Of a DNA stretch of 64,000 bases, positions 45,101 to 56,000 are shown in pieces. The DNA comes from Lepidurus packardi. Lineage: Eukaryota > Arthropoda > Branchiopoda > Notostraca > Triopsidae. The translations under genes and the position numbers were made by a program. Position 1 is the stretch's first letter. Every line of letters starts with the position of its first letter. Below the pieces are notes generated by a model that ran no database searches, was not told the origin of the DNA, and saw only the letters and a list, made by a program, of their open reading frames with translations. The DNA lies in assembly GCA_023053545.1 (NCBI GenBank), contig JAKZAN010000004.1, positions 2,480,001-2,544,000 of the forward strand, given 5' to 3'.

Positions 45101-46830
45101 ATTATGCTGAAGCAATTCAAGTACAATCAGATGACGCTGATCAAGAAGTTGAGCACAGGTGATGTTGCAGATCTAGGTATAGAAAAGCTGCGATTACTGG
45201 AGAAGAATCTTCCGGATTCTGAAGAAGTGAGTCAAATTAATTCTGGGTTGTATTTTGTCTTTAAATGTTTAAATTAGGTGGCATTAATTCAAAACTATGG
45301 TGATGACGTCACCAAACTCGGCTCTGCTGAGCAATTCCTGTACCATCTCATTGCTACACCTCATTTCCGGTTACGAATCCAAGGAATGGTGCTGGTAAGA
45401 ATGTTGAAGACAGCCTTTCGTGTGTATTTTCTTTCTATTACTTCCTAATAATTTGGTTACAGAAGGAAGAATTTGCGCCAACCGTTGACGCTCTGCGATT
45501 GCAGTTAATTTCAGTTCTACAGGCAATTGAAAAGCTGATGAGGAACCTTTCTTTGAGGGATTTTTTTGCGGTGATCTTACTGCATGGCAATGCGTTAAAT
45601 GCGGTAAAAGCTTATACTTGTTTTAAATGAGATATCAACGACATTCTTTTGTCCAAACAGGGAAGTTACGCAGGAAATGCTGCCGGCTTTAAGTTGAGTG
45701 TTCTGCCTCGCTTGGCAGACATGCGAGCCAACAAACCGCGCGTGACATTGCTGCACTACGTTGTCGAAATTGTTCAGGCTGAAAATCCTAGCTTGCTAAC
45801 GTTTGTAACTGATTTCGAGAATCTCAAAGACATAAACAGGTTAGCAGTTATATACTGTTTCTACAAATACCTGCCTAAGCAATTGTCAGGCAGAAAAATG
45901 TCTGAAAACTTTGAAATGCCTAAAATCTACTTACAATCTGCAGGGTTAGCATAGAAGGCTTGCAAGCAGAAGTGAAGCAAATAAGTGGAAGAGTAACAAG
46001 CCTGAATGGTCAAATGAATTTTGTCAAAGAATCCGATTTGAGAGCCGTTTTTGAAACGTTCTTAAGGGATTCGACGACGAAGTGTCGTGAGTTAGAGTCA
46101 CTGGTACAGGACATTCAAGCGTCAACTACGAAGCTGGCGATTTATTTCAGCGAAGATCCGGAGAAATTCCATTTGGAAGAAATTCTTGGAATTTTCGTGG
46201 ATTTCATTGACAAAGTCAAAGCTGCTCTCAAGGTAGATTAATTGAAATAGTTTAACCTTAAATTGCGCTTTTGAACACTAAATTAATTGTTTCAAAACCC
46301 ATTCTGATTAAAAAGACTAAATTTCATTATTTAACACTAGAAATTATATTGGTTAACAGTCAAATCGATTGCTTAACTCTAAATTCGCATGTTTAACACT
46401 GAAATCGATTACGAAAACGCAATCTGACTGCTTGAAGTTAGATTCCCCGTTTTACGCTAAAGTCGAATGCTTAAGGTTAAATTTCTCGATAATTAAACAG
46501 GAAAATGAAGCTCGAAAGCGTCAGGAGGAAAAAGCGGCGAAAGTAGCAGTAGAAAAACAAACAATAGCCGCTGCTTCTGCTCTGAAGGCGACATCTGCCC
46601 GTAAAGCCGGAGTAGACTACACAGACGGAGCTTCCCTAGTCCTTCGCGAAAATAAACCCTCGAATGGCGTTGAAGCTGAAATGGAAGACGAGGAGGATTC
46701 CGTAATAGTTCGCCCCAAGAGGTCCTCGTATGCGATATACGAAGCGCAACGCCAAGTGTGCGTTGTGGATCGTCTTTTAGATGACATTCGTCGTGGTGAG
46801 TTCAAATTACGAAACGCTAGCAGAGCGTAA
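42166..46830 (+). CDS. INF2: Formin, INF2-like
   Basis: Exons include about 42166-42379, 42555-42866, 43312-43432, 43476-43498 (23 nt), 43560-43855, 43922-44000, 44072-44284, 44336-45226, 45278-45394, 45464-45603, 45661-45838, 45946-46234 and 46501-46830. The N-terminal GBD/DID armadillo region (DPELCVQLIRLPSVTNYSGV; MVKKHVFELFSAISVYSNQG; ELIGLGILDVLADLRGLDDE) leads to a proline-rich FH1 (44430-44770) and an FH2 domain (LNWTKLNQHQ; KRSLSLNIMLKQFKYNQM; GNALNAGSYAGNAAGFKLS; RVTLLHYVV). The C-terminal segment QVCVVDRLLDDIRRGEFKLR matches the WH2/DAD region of INF2. INF2 nucleates and also severs actin filaments, notably at the ER and mitochondria. Gene order of domains and the C-terminus favour INF2 over Diaphanous or DAAM. 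No CAAX end is present. Confidence 0.94.
43476..43498 (+). other. 23-nt microexon of INF2
   Basis: Between TTTAATTCAG and a GTATTAAAG donor lies AAATCCTGTCTGGAATACGG plus AAA. Splicing it in gives DALDFFK-KSCLEYGN-IIVTEL, aligning with human [20 protein letters not shown]. Skipping it breaks the frame. Confidence 0.8.
46240..46500. repeat. Degenerate 25-30 bp repeats in the last INF2 intron
   Basis: Variants of TTTAACACTAAATTCGATTGC recur about nine times (for example near 46250, 46275, 46333, 46355, 46373, 46393, 46450, 46470). The copies are too diverged to be a simple satellite. Confidence 0.5.
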
Positions 46831-47034
46831 TACCCGTAAAAATGTATTCGCAATGTACTCCCAACGTGCCAAACTGCACGCTGTCTTCCAAAATACATTT
46901 ACTTACTACTCAAAGAGTCTTACACACGCCACATCTTTCCCCATTTTGCTTTCTAGACTGCAATTAAAACCGTAAAGTTGTCGTTTTAAACATTCGAGCC
47001 AATTCCAAAAGAGTTTTACGGTCGTTTTCTAAGG

Positions 47035-50000
47035 TCATGCGAGTAACTCGTCTTGGATTTCTGTACCCCCATTGCCATGGTAAACACGAATCGGTCCTGG
47101 ACAGTAATGGAACACGTCAAAATTGTCAGCAAACGTCATTTTGGCATGAACGTCCAATTGTCTGTTCCACGTGCAGTTCAGGAGTCGAAACCAGTGTGGG
47201 TAAGCCATACTAATTAAGGTTAGGAAGTCTTGGTCGCCTAAAGAGCCGTTGAATTGAAAAGCAGCGTTGATGGTAGTCAGCGCAGGACCCGTTAGTTGCT
47301 GGTTGTAGAGTTTACTGCCTCGCATTCGTTCCAGGTTGTAAAGCACTACGCCCGAGTTGTAGCCCTAAACGCGTGCGCAGCCATAAAATAGTCAACATTT
47401 TTTAAATCAGTTAAGGTTATCAATGACCACGGCTTTACCTGGTGTCCTCCTTGAATATGGGGCAAACCGACTTTGGAATCTGGATGAGAGGTTCGGTATT
47501 TACTGAAAGCGAGCCAGTAATGCGGCGCTAAGTCGTGAGCGATTTCTATAAGAGTAGTGGAGGAAAAGTAGTTGAACTCGTCCTCCAAGTCGGCGATGTC
47601 TGACAAGAACCGAAGATCGGCATCGAGCATGATGAGTCGCTTAAAGGGAAAGATGCGATGATATGCCCCTCCAATGTAGAACAAATCATCACTATAGCGA
47701 GTATCTTGGGGATCATCGGACTGAAAGTGCTTCTTCATGACTTTAATAACGTCTCGCAGTTTGCCCGTTACGACGTTCAAGTTCAAATAATCCACCTGTA
47801 TATGAGAAATCACAAGTATTAAGTTGGGACATCAGATCTTCTGTTTATCAGACCTTCTGTCCATCAGACAGAAGCAACCTACATTTACGGGCTTTACGAG
47901 CTAATACCAACGCTTCGTGACCTTTTTTGTTATAAAAAAGTGTAACCTATATCTCGCTTTCGAAGAAGCTTCCGTTACGGCTCCCGTATACCTTAGTTCA
48001 TTGATGGGAAAGCGTCACAGATGGCACTGCTGTATGTTTTTTTTTTTTTTTTAATGGGAACCGGTCGGCTCGCGCATATTGCCTAAGGCTTTATTAGGTG
48101 TACGGCTGTACATTGTCACTGTTTAAGGCCACGGTGTAGTGTAACTCCTTATAGCGCTATAGCATGGCAAACTTAAGTTACACCTTTCTCAGTCCCTTTG
48201 CAATATAATCAAATTGTATTGTGACAGTAATGTATGGTATTTCTTTTTCAATTTAACTGGGTTGCTAGTTTTTAATATTTGGCTTCCATAAATTTTTTAC
48301 GTAGAAGAACATGTTAAAATATTGATATAGAAAAAAAAACCGAACCCAGATTTTTCGAGTTTATTATTATGATATTTTTAAAGAAAGAATTTTTCAATTA
48401 TCTCTTACTGTTTACTTGGAAAGGTGTACTAAAGTTTATGAAATTCGGATGAGAAATTGTGCTGCCACTCAGAAAATAACGACCAGGCAGGAAACTGCAT
48501 AGCTTGTGCAGAACTCAAGAATGAGGATGAAAAGGAGATACCGTAAAAGTAGGGGGAAGGATATGACAAGTCACTAATTGGGTTTGCTCGAGCCTAAAGT
48601 AACCCAAGGGCACAAATACCTTGTGGCATTTTACCCTTTTCTTTTTGTCTCCGAATGGCTTTTCTCGAACATTTTCCCCCTGTTAGCAAAGAGGGGAAAG
48701 AGGTCAAGAAAGCGAACCAAGTTGGGTCTAGAAAAGGTGAAAAGATTTCCGGCTTGGTTACGAAAGCTAAGACTATAAGTATAGCTGCAGATAGCTGCTT
48801 GGCGTGTAAATTTGGAAAATTTACAGTACAAATACATACATTTATTAAAGAAACTTACCTTACGTGTTGGTTTGTAATAATGAAAACTAGCTTTACTTAG
48901 GCATCAGTTCTAATTTGGTCATCACCGGATGCAAGTAACTCTTAGCTCAATGGTATATTTAAAAGATACCATTTCACGGTGGCATTTTATATTTGACATC
49001 TCACGAGAGGCTCAAACTATCCTTTACTCTCAGGCATTAGTTAGTATTGTCATCACCGGATGCAAAAAACTCTTGGCTCAATGGTATATTTAAAAGATAC
49101 CATTTCACGGTGGCATTTTATATTTGATAGCAACCTCTCGGATGTTTTTCATTGGTGAACTCAATGATTTCATGAAGGAAATCATCTCACGAGAGGCTTT
49201 GACGTGCATTTCATATAAGCTTTCAATAAGTTGACCTCACGGTACATTTATAATTTTAATCCATGTGCATGTTTGACCAACATAATATGTGCATCAGATC
49301 ACTAATCAAGTGGTCTCTTTGCGGCCTTTTTACCGTTTGTTTGGTCTGCGACCTTTTTAGCCTCTATAGCGGCCAAAACGTAAGGCGGCTCCCGCGGAGC
49401 CAACTTTTGTCCCATCCGCGGGTCTGCAAGTTCAAGCAACATACAGTCCATGAAAAAGGCTCTGAGTTTTGGAAGCATTGTGTCTTCCCAAAAAACCCTG
49501 TCAAACACAATCCGCTCAACTTGCAAACTGTTCTTTGTCCATGCAACAAAATCACACCACGCTCTTCCGGTCACGGCAAGCTGTCCTGTAACTTGGTAGT
49601 AGTGATTGTGCGTTCTCTTCAATCTCAGTTTGTCACCATCAATTAACTCTAGAAAGCAGTCCTTCGGTTTTGATTTTACAAATTCAATGAAGGAAGACGC
49701 TGTCTCTGCCTTTTGGGGACACTTTATCTCGATAAGTCCTTCGTCACCTACAAGGCCGTCGGGAGATGCTCCCAGGTAACCTAGCTCAGGATGCACCCAA
49801 AACCCTGATGGGACTACAGTCACACAGTTCTTTATTTCGTAGTCTTTCCTGGCATTTGGCTCATTGGCCTGTCCGTAACGAGTACCTTCTGTGCTAATGT
49901 TATTAGGACTTAGTATTGCTTGCAATGTATTTTGACGCAAAGTTGTATCTCTGAGCTTACACACTTTGCCAAAGTGAGAAGCGGTCAGTCTACTCGCCCT

Positions 50001-53000
50001 TGCATCAAACCAATCAGAAGAATCAGCCTGCTCTCTAGTTTTCTCTTCAAGGGCCACAATCTGCTCCCTGCTAAGCTGCTGTTGAGCAACAATCAGTTTG
50101 CACCTGTCACGTAAGATCTCCTCTGGCAAATCTGGCTTTCCATAATGGCAATCAGGTCCTGCGAAAGCTTCGCGACTCCGAGTCAAAGCTTGTCGTGGAG
50201 AAGCAATAGCATTATTTTCCCGTGACTTCTCTAACCGATTTCTGAACGAAAGAATATCGTCGTGACAATTCTTGGCAAAATTTTCTGTAGCAATGCTACA
50301 GGAACCATATTTTTTCAAAATAGCAGCCTGAAAACCTCGTCCATGGTGATATTCTAGAACAGCACCATAACATCGGTAATTATAAGATCCCCTTTGCGAG
50401 CGGAGAAATTGCTTGCCACCAGAGAATTTAGCCACCATGGACATAAACCGCTCTGCGAGGTTAGTCATAACTTCGGTAAGCAAACCTGCAGCTTTGCTCC
50501 TACAGCCCAACAAGATCTCCATTACTTCAGTGTACAAAGCAATGTGTACATTCTGTTTCAATTTCTGACCCACTGACTTACAACCCTTTCCACCATCGCT
50601 GGCCGCAGTGCAAAAAGTGTGGTCATTCAAAAGATAATGTCTGGGACCATTGCTCAGAAATGAACGAAGTTGATCAACATTTCCCTTCAATCTAGCGTTA
50701 CGATTGATTGCACCTCGTGCTGCACCGCCAAGTTTACGTATCAAAAGAGGGGTCAAAATTTTCTTATTGGCAGGGGTTTTGCCCTGAAGTTTATACAGAG
50801 CTTTCGGGAAATTTTTCATTACATGATTTGCACACTCAAGCTTGCGGACGGTTTTCTGAGTGCGAGGAGTATTAGCGAGGATAGCATTATGGGTCGAAGA
50901 GTCCCCGTCACCAATAAACGTTCGATAGCGCAAGCCGTGCTTGTCTTCAGCATCTCTAAAACCATCTACAATAATGGAGCTTTCCATTGCTGTAGACCAG
51001 GGGTCGGCAACCTTTTACCCAACGCGGGCCAGAACAAATGCATGGAGGGTAGTGGCGGGCCGGATTAATCCTTTGAACTACTAATTCAAAATTCAGCCGT
51101 AATAAAATTTTGGAGGATCAGGAAAGATGTTTATTTAATCCGAAATGTGCTTTATTGGAAGAATTGTCTGTATTTTCAATTTAAAGAGACAATAAGTTCA
51201 GTGCATTGCATTACTCTTATAATGGGTTCGATATTCGTTTTAACATTGATTTGACTTAGTTGAACTAGAATTAATGTGACGCTTGGTGCTGTTTGGCAGC
51301 TGAAAGTTTCTTCATATCACACGACATGCCAGACGATGCCAAGTGCAGTACGTCGCCCAAATGCTCGTCAGTAATTCGATTTCTCAAATGATTTTTTGTG
51401 TGTTTCATTTTTGAAAACAATTGCTCACACACGTAAGTGCTACCGAACATTGATGCCATCCTTTTGGCGTAATTAGTTAAGTTCGGGTGACTCCCGGACT
51501 CAAGAAGATACTTCTTGTAGAAATCTGTTAGTGGTACACCACCTGCATTGAATTTTGATTTCAACACATCATTACATTGCAACTCAATGAGCTCCATCTG
51601 AATATTATCCGGAACGTTATTTACGTCGACATCAAAAGGTGTACTAAACATCCTGAAATCGACTACGTGTGATCGGAGATCAGCAAAACGTGAGGCAAAC
51701 TCGCTTTTTAGAGTGCGGATCACTGCCACAAATTAGCAGCTTTCTTTTGGGTTTCTTTCCGCGAGTGTAGGAAAATGCGAATAATTAGACTTCTCAAGCT
51801 GGTTTTCCCACAATCGAAGCTTTGTTTCGAATGCAGTAACGTGGCTCCACATTTCATGGATCAGTTGATTTTTTCCTTGAAGCTGCAAATTCAGGCTGTT
51901 CAAATGCCTCGTTAGGTCGACTAGAAACGCGAGGCTTGAAAGCCACGTTTGATCCCGAAATTCTTTGGCGTTCATGTTTTTGCTCTCAAGAAAGCCAGCT
52001 ATTTCTTCACGGAGGGAATACACTCTTCCTAGCATAGCACCACGACTAAGCCAACGAACATCACAGTAATAAAGTAAGTCTCCATATTCATTCTCCGATT
52101 CGGACAAAAGTGTTCGAAATTGACGATGATTTAAACCCCGAGACAAGATTACATTGACCGTTTTTACAGCCACGTCCATTACTTCATTCAGATTCGATGT
52201 TTTGGCACACAGTGCTTCCTGGTGTATGATGCAGTGTATCTTTGTGACATCGTGAACGATTCCGAGGCCTTCCATATGTTTCCTAAGTAAGGCCACGACG
52301 CCTTTATTCTGTCCGACCATAGCCGGAGCTCCATCGGTTGTTACGGACACAAGCTTTGTCAAGTCCAAATCGAGATTCGAAAAACACTGAAGCAATGCTG
52401 CCAGAATGTCCTCTCCTTTGGTAGTACCCTTCATAGGTACCAGTTGTAGGAATTCCTCGACAATTTCGAAGGTTTCAGTAACTCCGCGTATAAATACTGC
52501 AAGCTGTGCAGTATCAGTGGCATCAGTGCTCTCATCAAGGGCTATTGAGAAGAACTGAAATTCCTTGCAACTCTTTCTTAAATTGCTTTTCAGGTCAGCT
52601 GATATTTCTTCAATTCGCCTCGTAACGGTTCTCGCCGAAAGGCTTACATTTGAAAAAAGATCCTTTTTCTCCGGACATACTATGTTTACAACGGCCATCA
52701 AACACTTTTTTACAAAATCACTATCTGTGAAGGGTTTCATTTCCTCTGCTATAAGTTTTGAGACAGCAAAACTCGCAAGTGTGTTTTTCTCAGATTCTGA
52801 GTTCTGATTCTTAAATACCAAGCTTTGCTTTTGCAGACTACGACTGAGTTTAGCAATTTCGTCTTTTCTTAGTTGACCGGTAAATTCAGCGTGGTTAGAA
52901 TGATTAGCCTCGTAGTGTCGCTTGATGTTGAACTCTTTATGAACGGCAACACTTGCCTGGCAAATGAGACATATAGGTTTTCCGAAATGCTGGACAAAGA

Positions 53001-56000
53001 AGTATTGATCAGTCCAGCACTCTTGGAAATTGCGACATTCGGTATCAACTTTTCGACGCTTTGCTGACATTTTCCCAGAAAGTGGAAGAATTTGCTACAG
53101 TATCACAGAAAGTTGGCTACTTTACTATCACGAAAGTGAAGCACAACGAGGCGAATCCACTATGAATAGCCGCAGAACGCGAACGTGGCAGCGTCAAGCT
53201 AAAAGTGGAACTGGAACAGCGAAATCAGTTCAAAATGCTAATAGTAGGCTTCACGGGCTACACTGTGCTGAGCAGACTAGACTAGGGTTGGATTCAGATG
53301 TTTTGCGAAAATCTTTTTAAAGGAACGACGTAGTCAAAACTTATATATTAGTTTATAAGGTACCGCGGGCCGGATGCATGTAATATTTCACCCGTGGGCC
53401 GCGGGCCGGATAAAATGGGCTGGCGGGCCGGATTCAGCACGCGGGCCGTAGGTTGCCGACCGCTGCTGTAGACGGACCGTCCCAGTTTTTGAAACATTCG
53501 TGGGGGCGAGGATCCACTTGTTTGTTCTTAGCTTGTTGACAAATGGAACAATATTTGTTACGAACTCCTACATGCAATATTTTCTTGGTCCGCGCACCAA
53601 TGATTACGCCCACACCTGACTTGGCTGTGTACCTGGTGCCGTGGCTCCTTTGAGACCACCCACCATCGCCAATTACGGTTATGTACGGCGTGTTGTCTTC
53701 GTCGATTTGTTCAGCCCGTTCAGCCGATTCACGTTCTTCCTTCCCTGCATTTTCTATTTCTAGCTTTGCCTCTTTCTCCCATATTTTCCCAACTTTACGT
53801 TCCTGTTCAATAAATGAGTTGCGGTTCATTGAAGGAACGCCAACGGTTGCCATGAATTCTTCTAAGTGGTTATGGGCTGCACCAATTTGCATAATTCCCA
53901 TTGCAATTTTTGTGTTGACGGACAGAGCCTGAACTTTATCTGACCTCAAGCGTGCAGCATGCGGCGAAATGTTCTTTTGGGTAGGCCTTACATGCGCATA
54001 TGGAGAAACCTGGTCAGTTGTTATAAAAAATTTTTTTGTTAAATTGGTATTCCCTCCCATTCTCAAGCGAACATAGGGAGGAAGTTCCTTAGCATAAGCT
54101 GACCTTTTCCCTTTACCCCATACTTTACCCTAATTATTGTGTGCAGACCTCTAGTGCGAGAAATTAGTCATAGGTGTATATTTATTTGTAGCATTCTCAG
54201 GATATAGGGGTCTATGCCAGCGACATCTTTTGACGGAAAATAGTCAACTACTTACACCACACCGTGGCCTTAACATTGTGCTATAACAAGGGTGGGGATA
54301 GGTGCAGAACAAAGGTACAACCCCGTGAGGGGGAGGTACAGGAGCAGGTTGGGGGAAGGAGGGGGGTTTGATGTTTGCTATTGTTTTGCGAAAGCCTTGC
54401 GCAAGAACTTAAGAAAAGAAACAGATAGCTAATTGCCGGCAAAGTTTCTACGCTTGTTTCGCTTCTGAAGGAGTAAGCATTTATATAATTTTTTATTTAC
54501 TTGTGGGGTCTCCAGAACGAATTAATCAAACTCCCATTAAATCTATGGTAAATCGATGATCGGTTAACGAACAATTCGGGTAGTGGACATCTTTTGGGAA
54601 CGAATTATGTTCGTTAACCGATCACCCACTGTATTTGAAAGCCCGAATCGATTTCCTTTTATAATTTTGTCACAGTAAAAATGAAAACCGTGTTTCTCCT
54701 ATAGGAAAGCCTACACTGAAGCCTCATAAGGCACCCGTATGCCTTAGCTTATTGATGGGAAAGAGTCACAGATGGCACTGTTGTTTGCTCTTGTTTTGCG
54801 AAAGCATTGCGTAAGAAAGTAAGAAACGCAATAGAGAGATAATTGCCGGCAAAGTTTGTACGCTTGTTTTGCTTCTCAAAAGTACAATTTGTCACCACAG
54901 TTTGCTGTAGCAATACAATGTCTCAAATTAAGTCGTCAAACTTTCGGAACAAGGTTTCTCGAAAACGGCTTGTCGGGTTTGACAGCAAACTAAAACAAAC
55001 GTTTTCTTTTATTAGCAGCTAATGCACAACCAAAGGACAGATTTTCAGGAAACGTATATCTCATAGTTGCAAAATTCATTTGGATATTGCTACTTTATTA
55101 CTCATTGGAAAGAAAATTTGCATAGGTTTATTACAACCTGTTAGTAAGCTCAAGATTACTGTCAAAGAAGTTTTTCATTAAGTGCACTACTTTCCCAAAA
55201 AGTTGTTCCGAAATATCCCATGCTAACCGCCTATCTTCCGAGCTAAACTTCCGAGCTCAAGTATACTGGAGCAATTCCATTAAGCCAATCAATTTCTTGC
55301 CAACCATACCTATATATACAGGTACTAAAGCAGATCCCACTGCGGTAGCTTCTGTACCAGAATTTCCAGGAGTTTTAGCCATGTCAGCCCACGTGACCTC
55401 TTCAACTTGATCTTCGTTTGGCAGCAATTGTTGTACAATTTGCAAACGGCATTTGGTTTAGTCGCTTATCTACTCGCTAATATAAGCTATTTACCTTACT
55501 CGTCCCTTTTTCTGAATAAGACCCACGATTCCCTGTTCTGTCTTTGGTTTGTTGAAATCGGTAGTACGATTTTACAGTGTGGGACGTTGGAGGAGGAAAA
55601 TGTTCGGCACTGCTGTGGGTAAAAGCGCCCTTACCGCTCGTTTTGATGGAATCCAAGCGCTAACTTATTATCCACAATTTTGTAAAAGTGATCTTGAAAA
55701 TGAGCATCAGATACTCGCATATTCGTAGTCAATACAGTCGGCCCTTGGACGACGAATTTGCAGTGTCCATTGGCGGCGACGACTTGGATCTTAGGGTAGT
55801 TATAACCCTCTACTAAAGGTAAAGGTAACTTCGTTCGAACAATTAAAAGCAATATACCTTGAAGCTCCTTTCATTTGATCCTGAAAACTGTGAGCACTTT
55901 ATTTCATTTCGTCACAAAATAATACCTTATTTTAAGATTCCTTTTCACCAAAATATAACCTAAGAAGTCGCCCCTCCTATTTCGTGACGTCATGCAATTT

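Larger units (their letters stand above)
49302..54126 (-). pseudogene. Mutator-like transposase fused to YqaJ-type nuclease, interrupted by hAT
   Basis: The reading frame runs from about 54126 (VWGKGKRSAYAKELPPYVRL, start codon uncertain) to 53474, is interrupted at 50998-53465, and resumes at 50989-49302. The first half has a GVPSMNRNSF segment, the catalytic-looking YITVIGDGGWSQRSHGTRY, GVRNKYCSICQQA and FKNWDGPSTA. The second half begins MESSIIVDGF, with TFIGDGDSSTHNAIL and LECANHVMKNF, as in PF20700-type transposases. From about 50010 a nuclease domain follows: ASRLTASHFGKVC, YGQANEPNARKDYE, LGASPDGLVG (49751-49770), LIEIKCPQ (49713-49740) and HYYQVTGQLAV. These are the YqaJ/lambda-exonuclease motifs with Asp and E-x-K. 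No other stop was seen. About 770 codons in all. Confidence 0.85.
48127..54269 (-). mobile_element. TTAA-flanked DNA transposon with Mutator-like transposase and YqaJ nuclease
   Basis: The ends are inverted repeats GGCCACGGTGTAGTGTAA (left) and the complement of GGCCACGGTGTGGTGTAA (right), with TTAA on both sides (48123-48126 and 54270-54273). TTAA duplications occur in piggyBac, Kolobok and Sola3 elements. The transposase, however, looks like the Pfam Mutator-like transposase domain (PF20700 type) rather than piggyBac. Without the internal hAT insertion the element is about 3.67 kb. Two 79-bp direct repeats lie near its left side (48918 and 49049). It was inserted into a dispersed repeat within the XXYLT1 intron. 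Confidence 0.85.
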
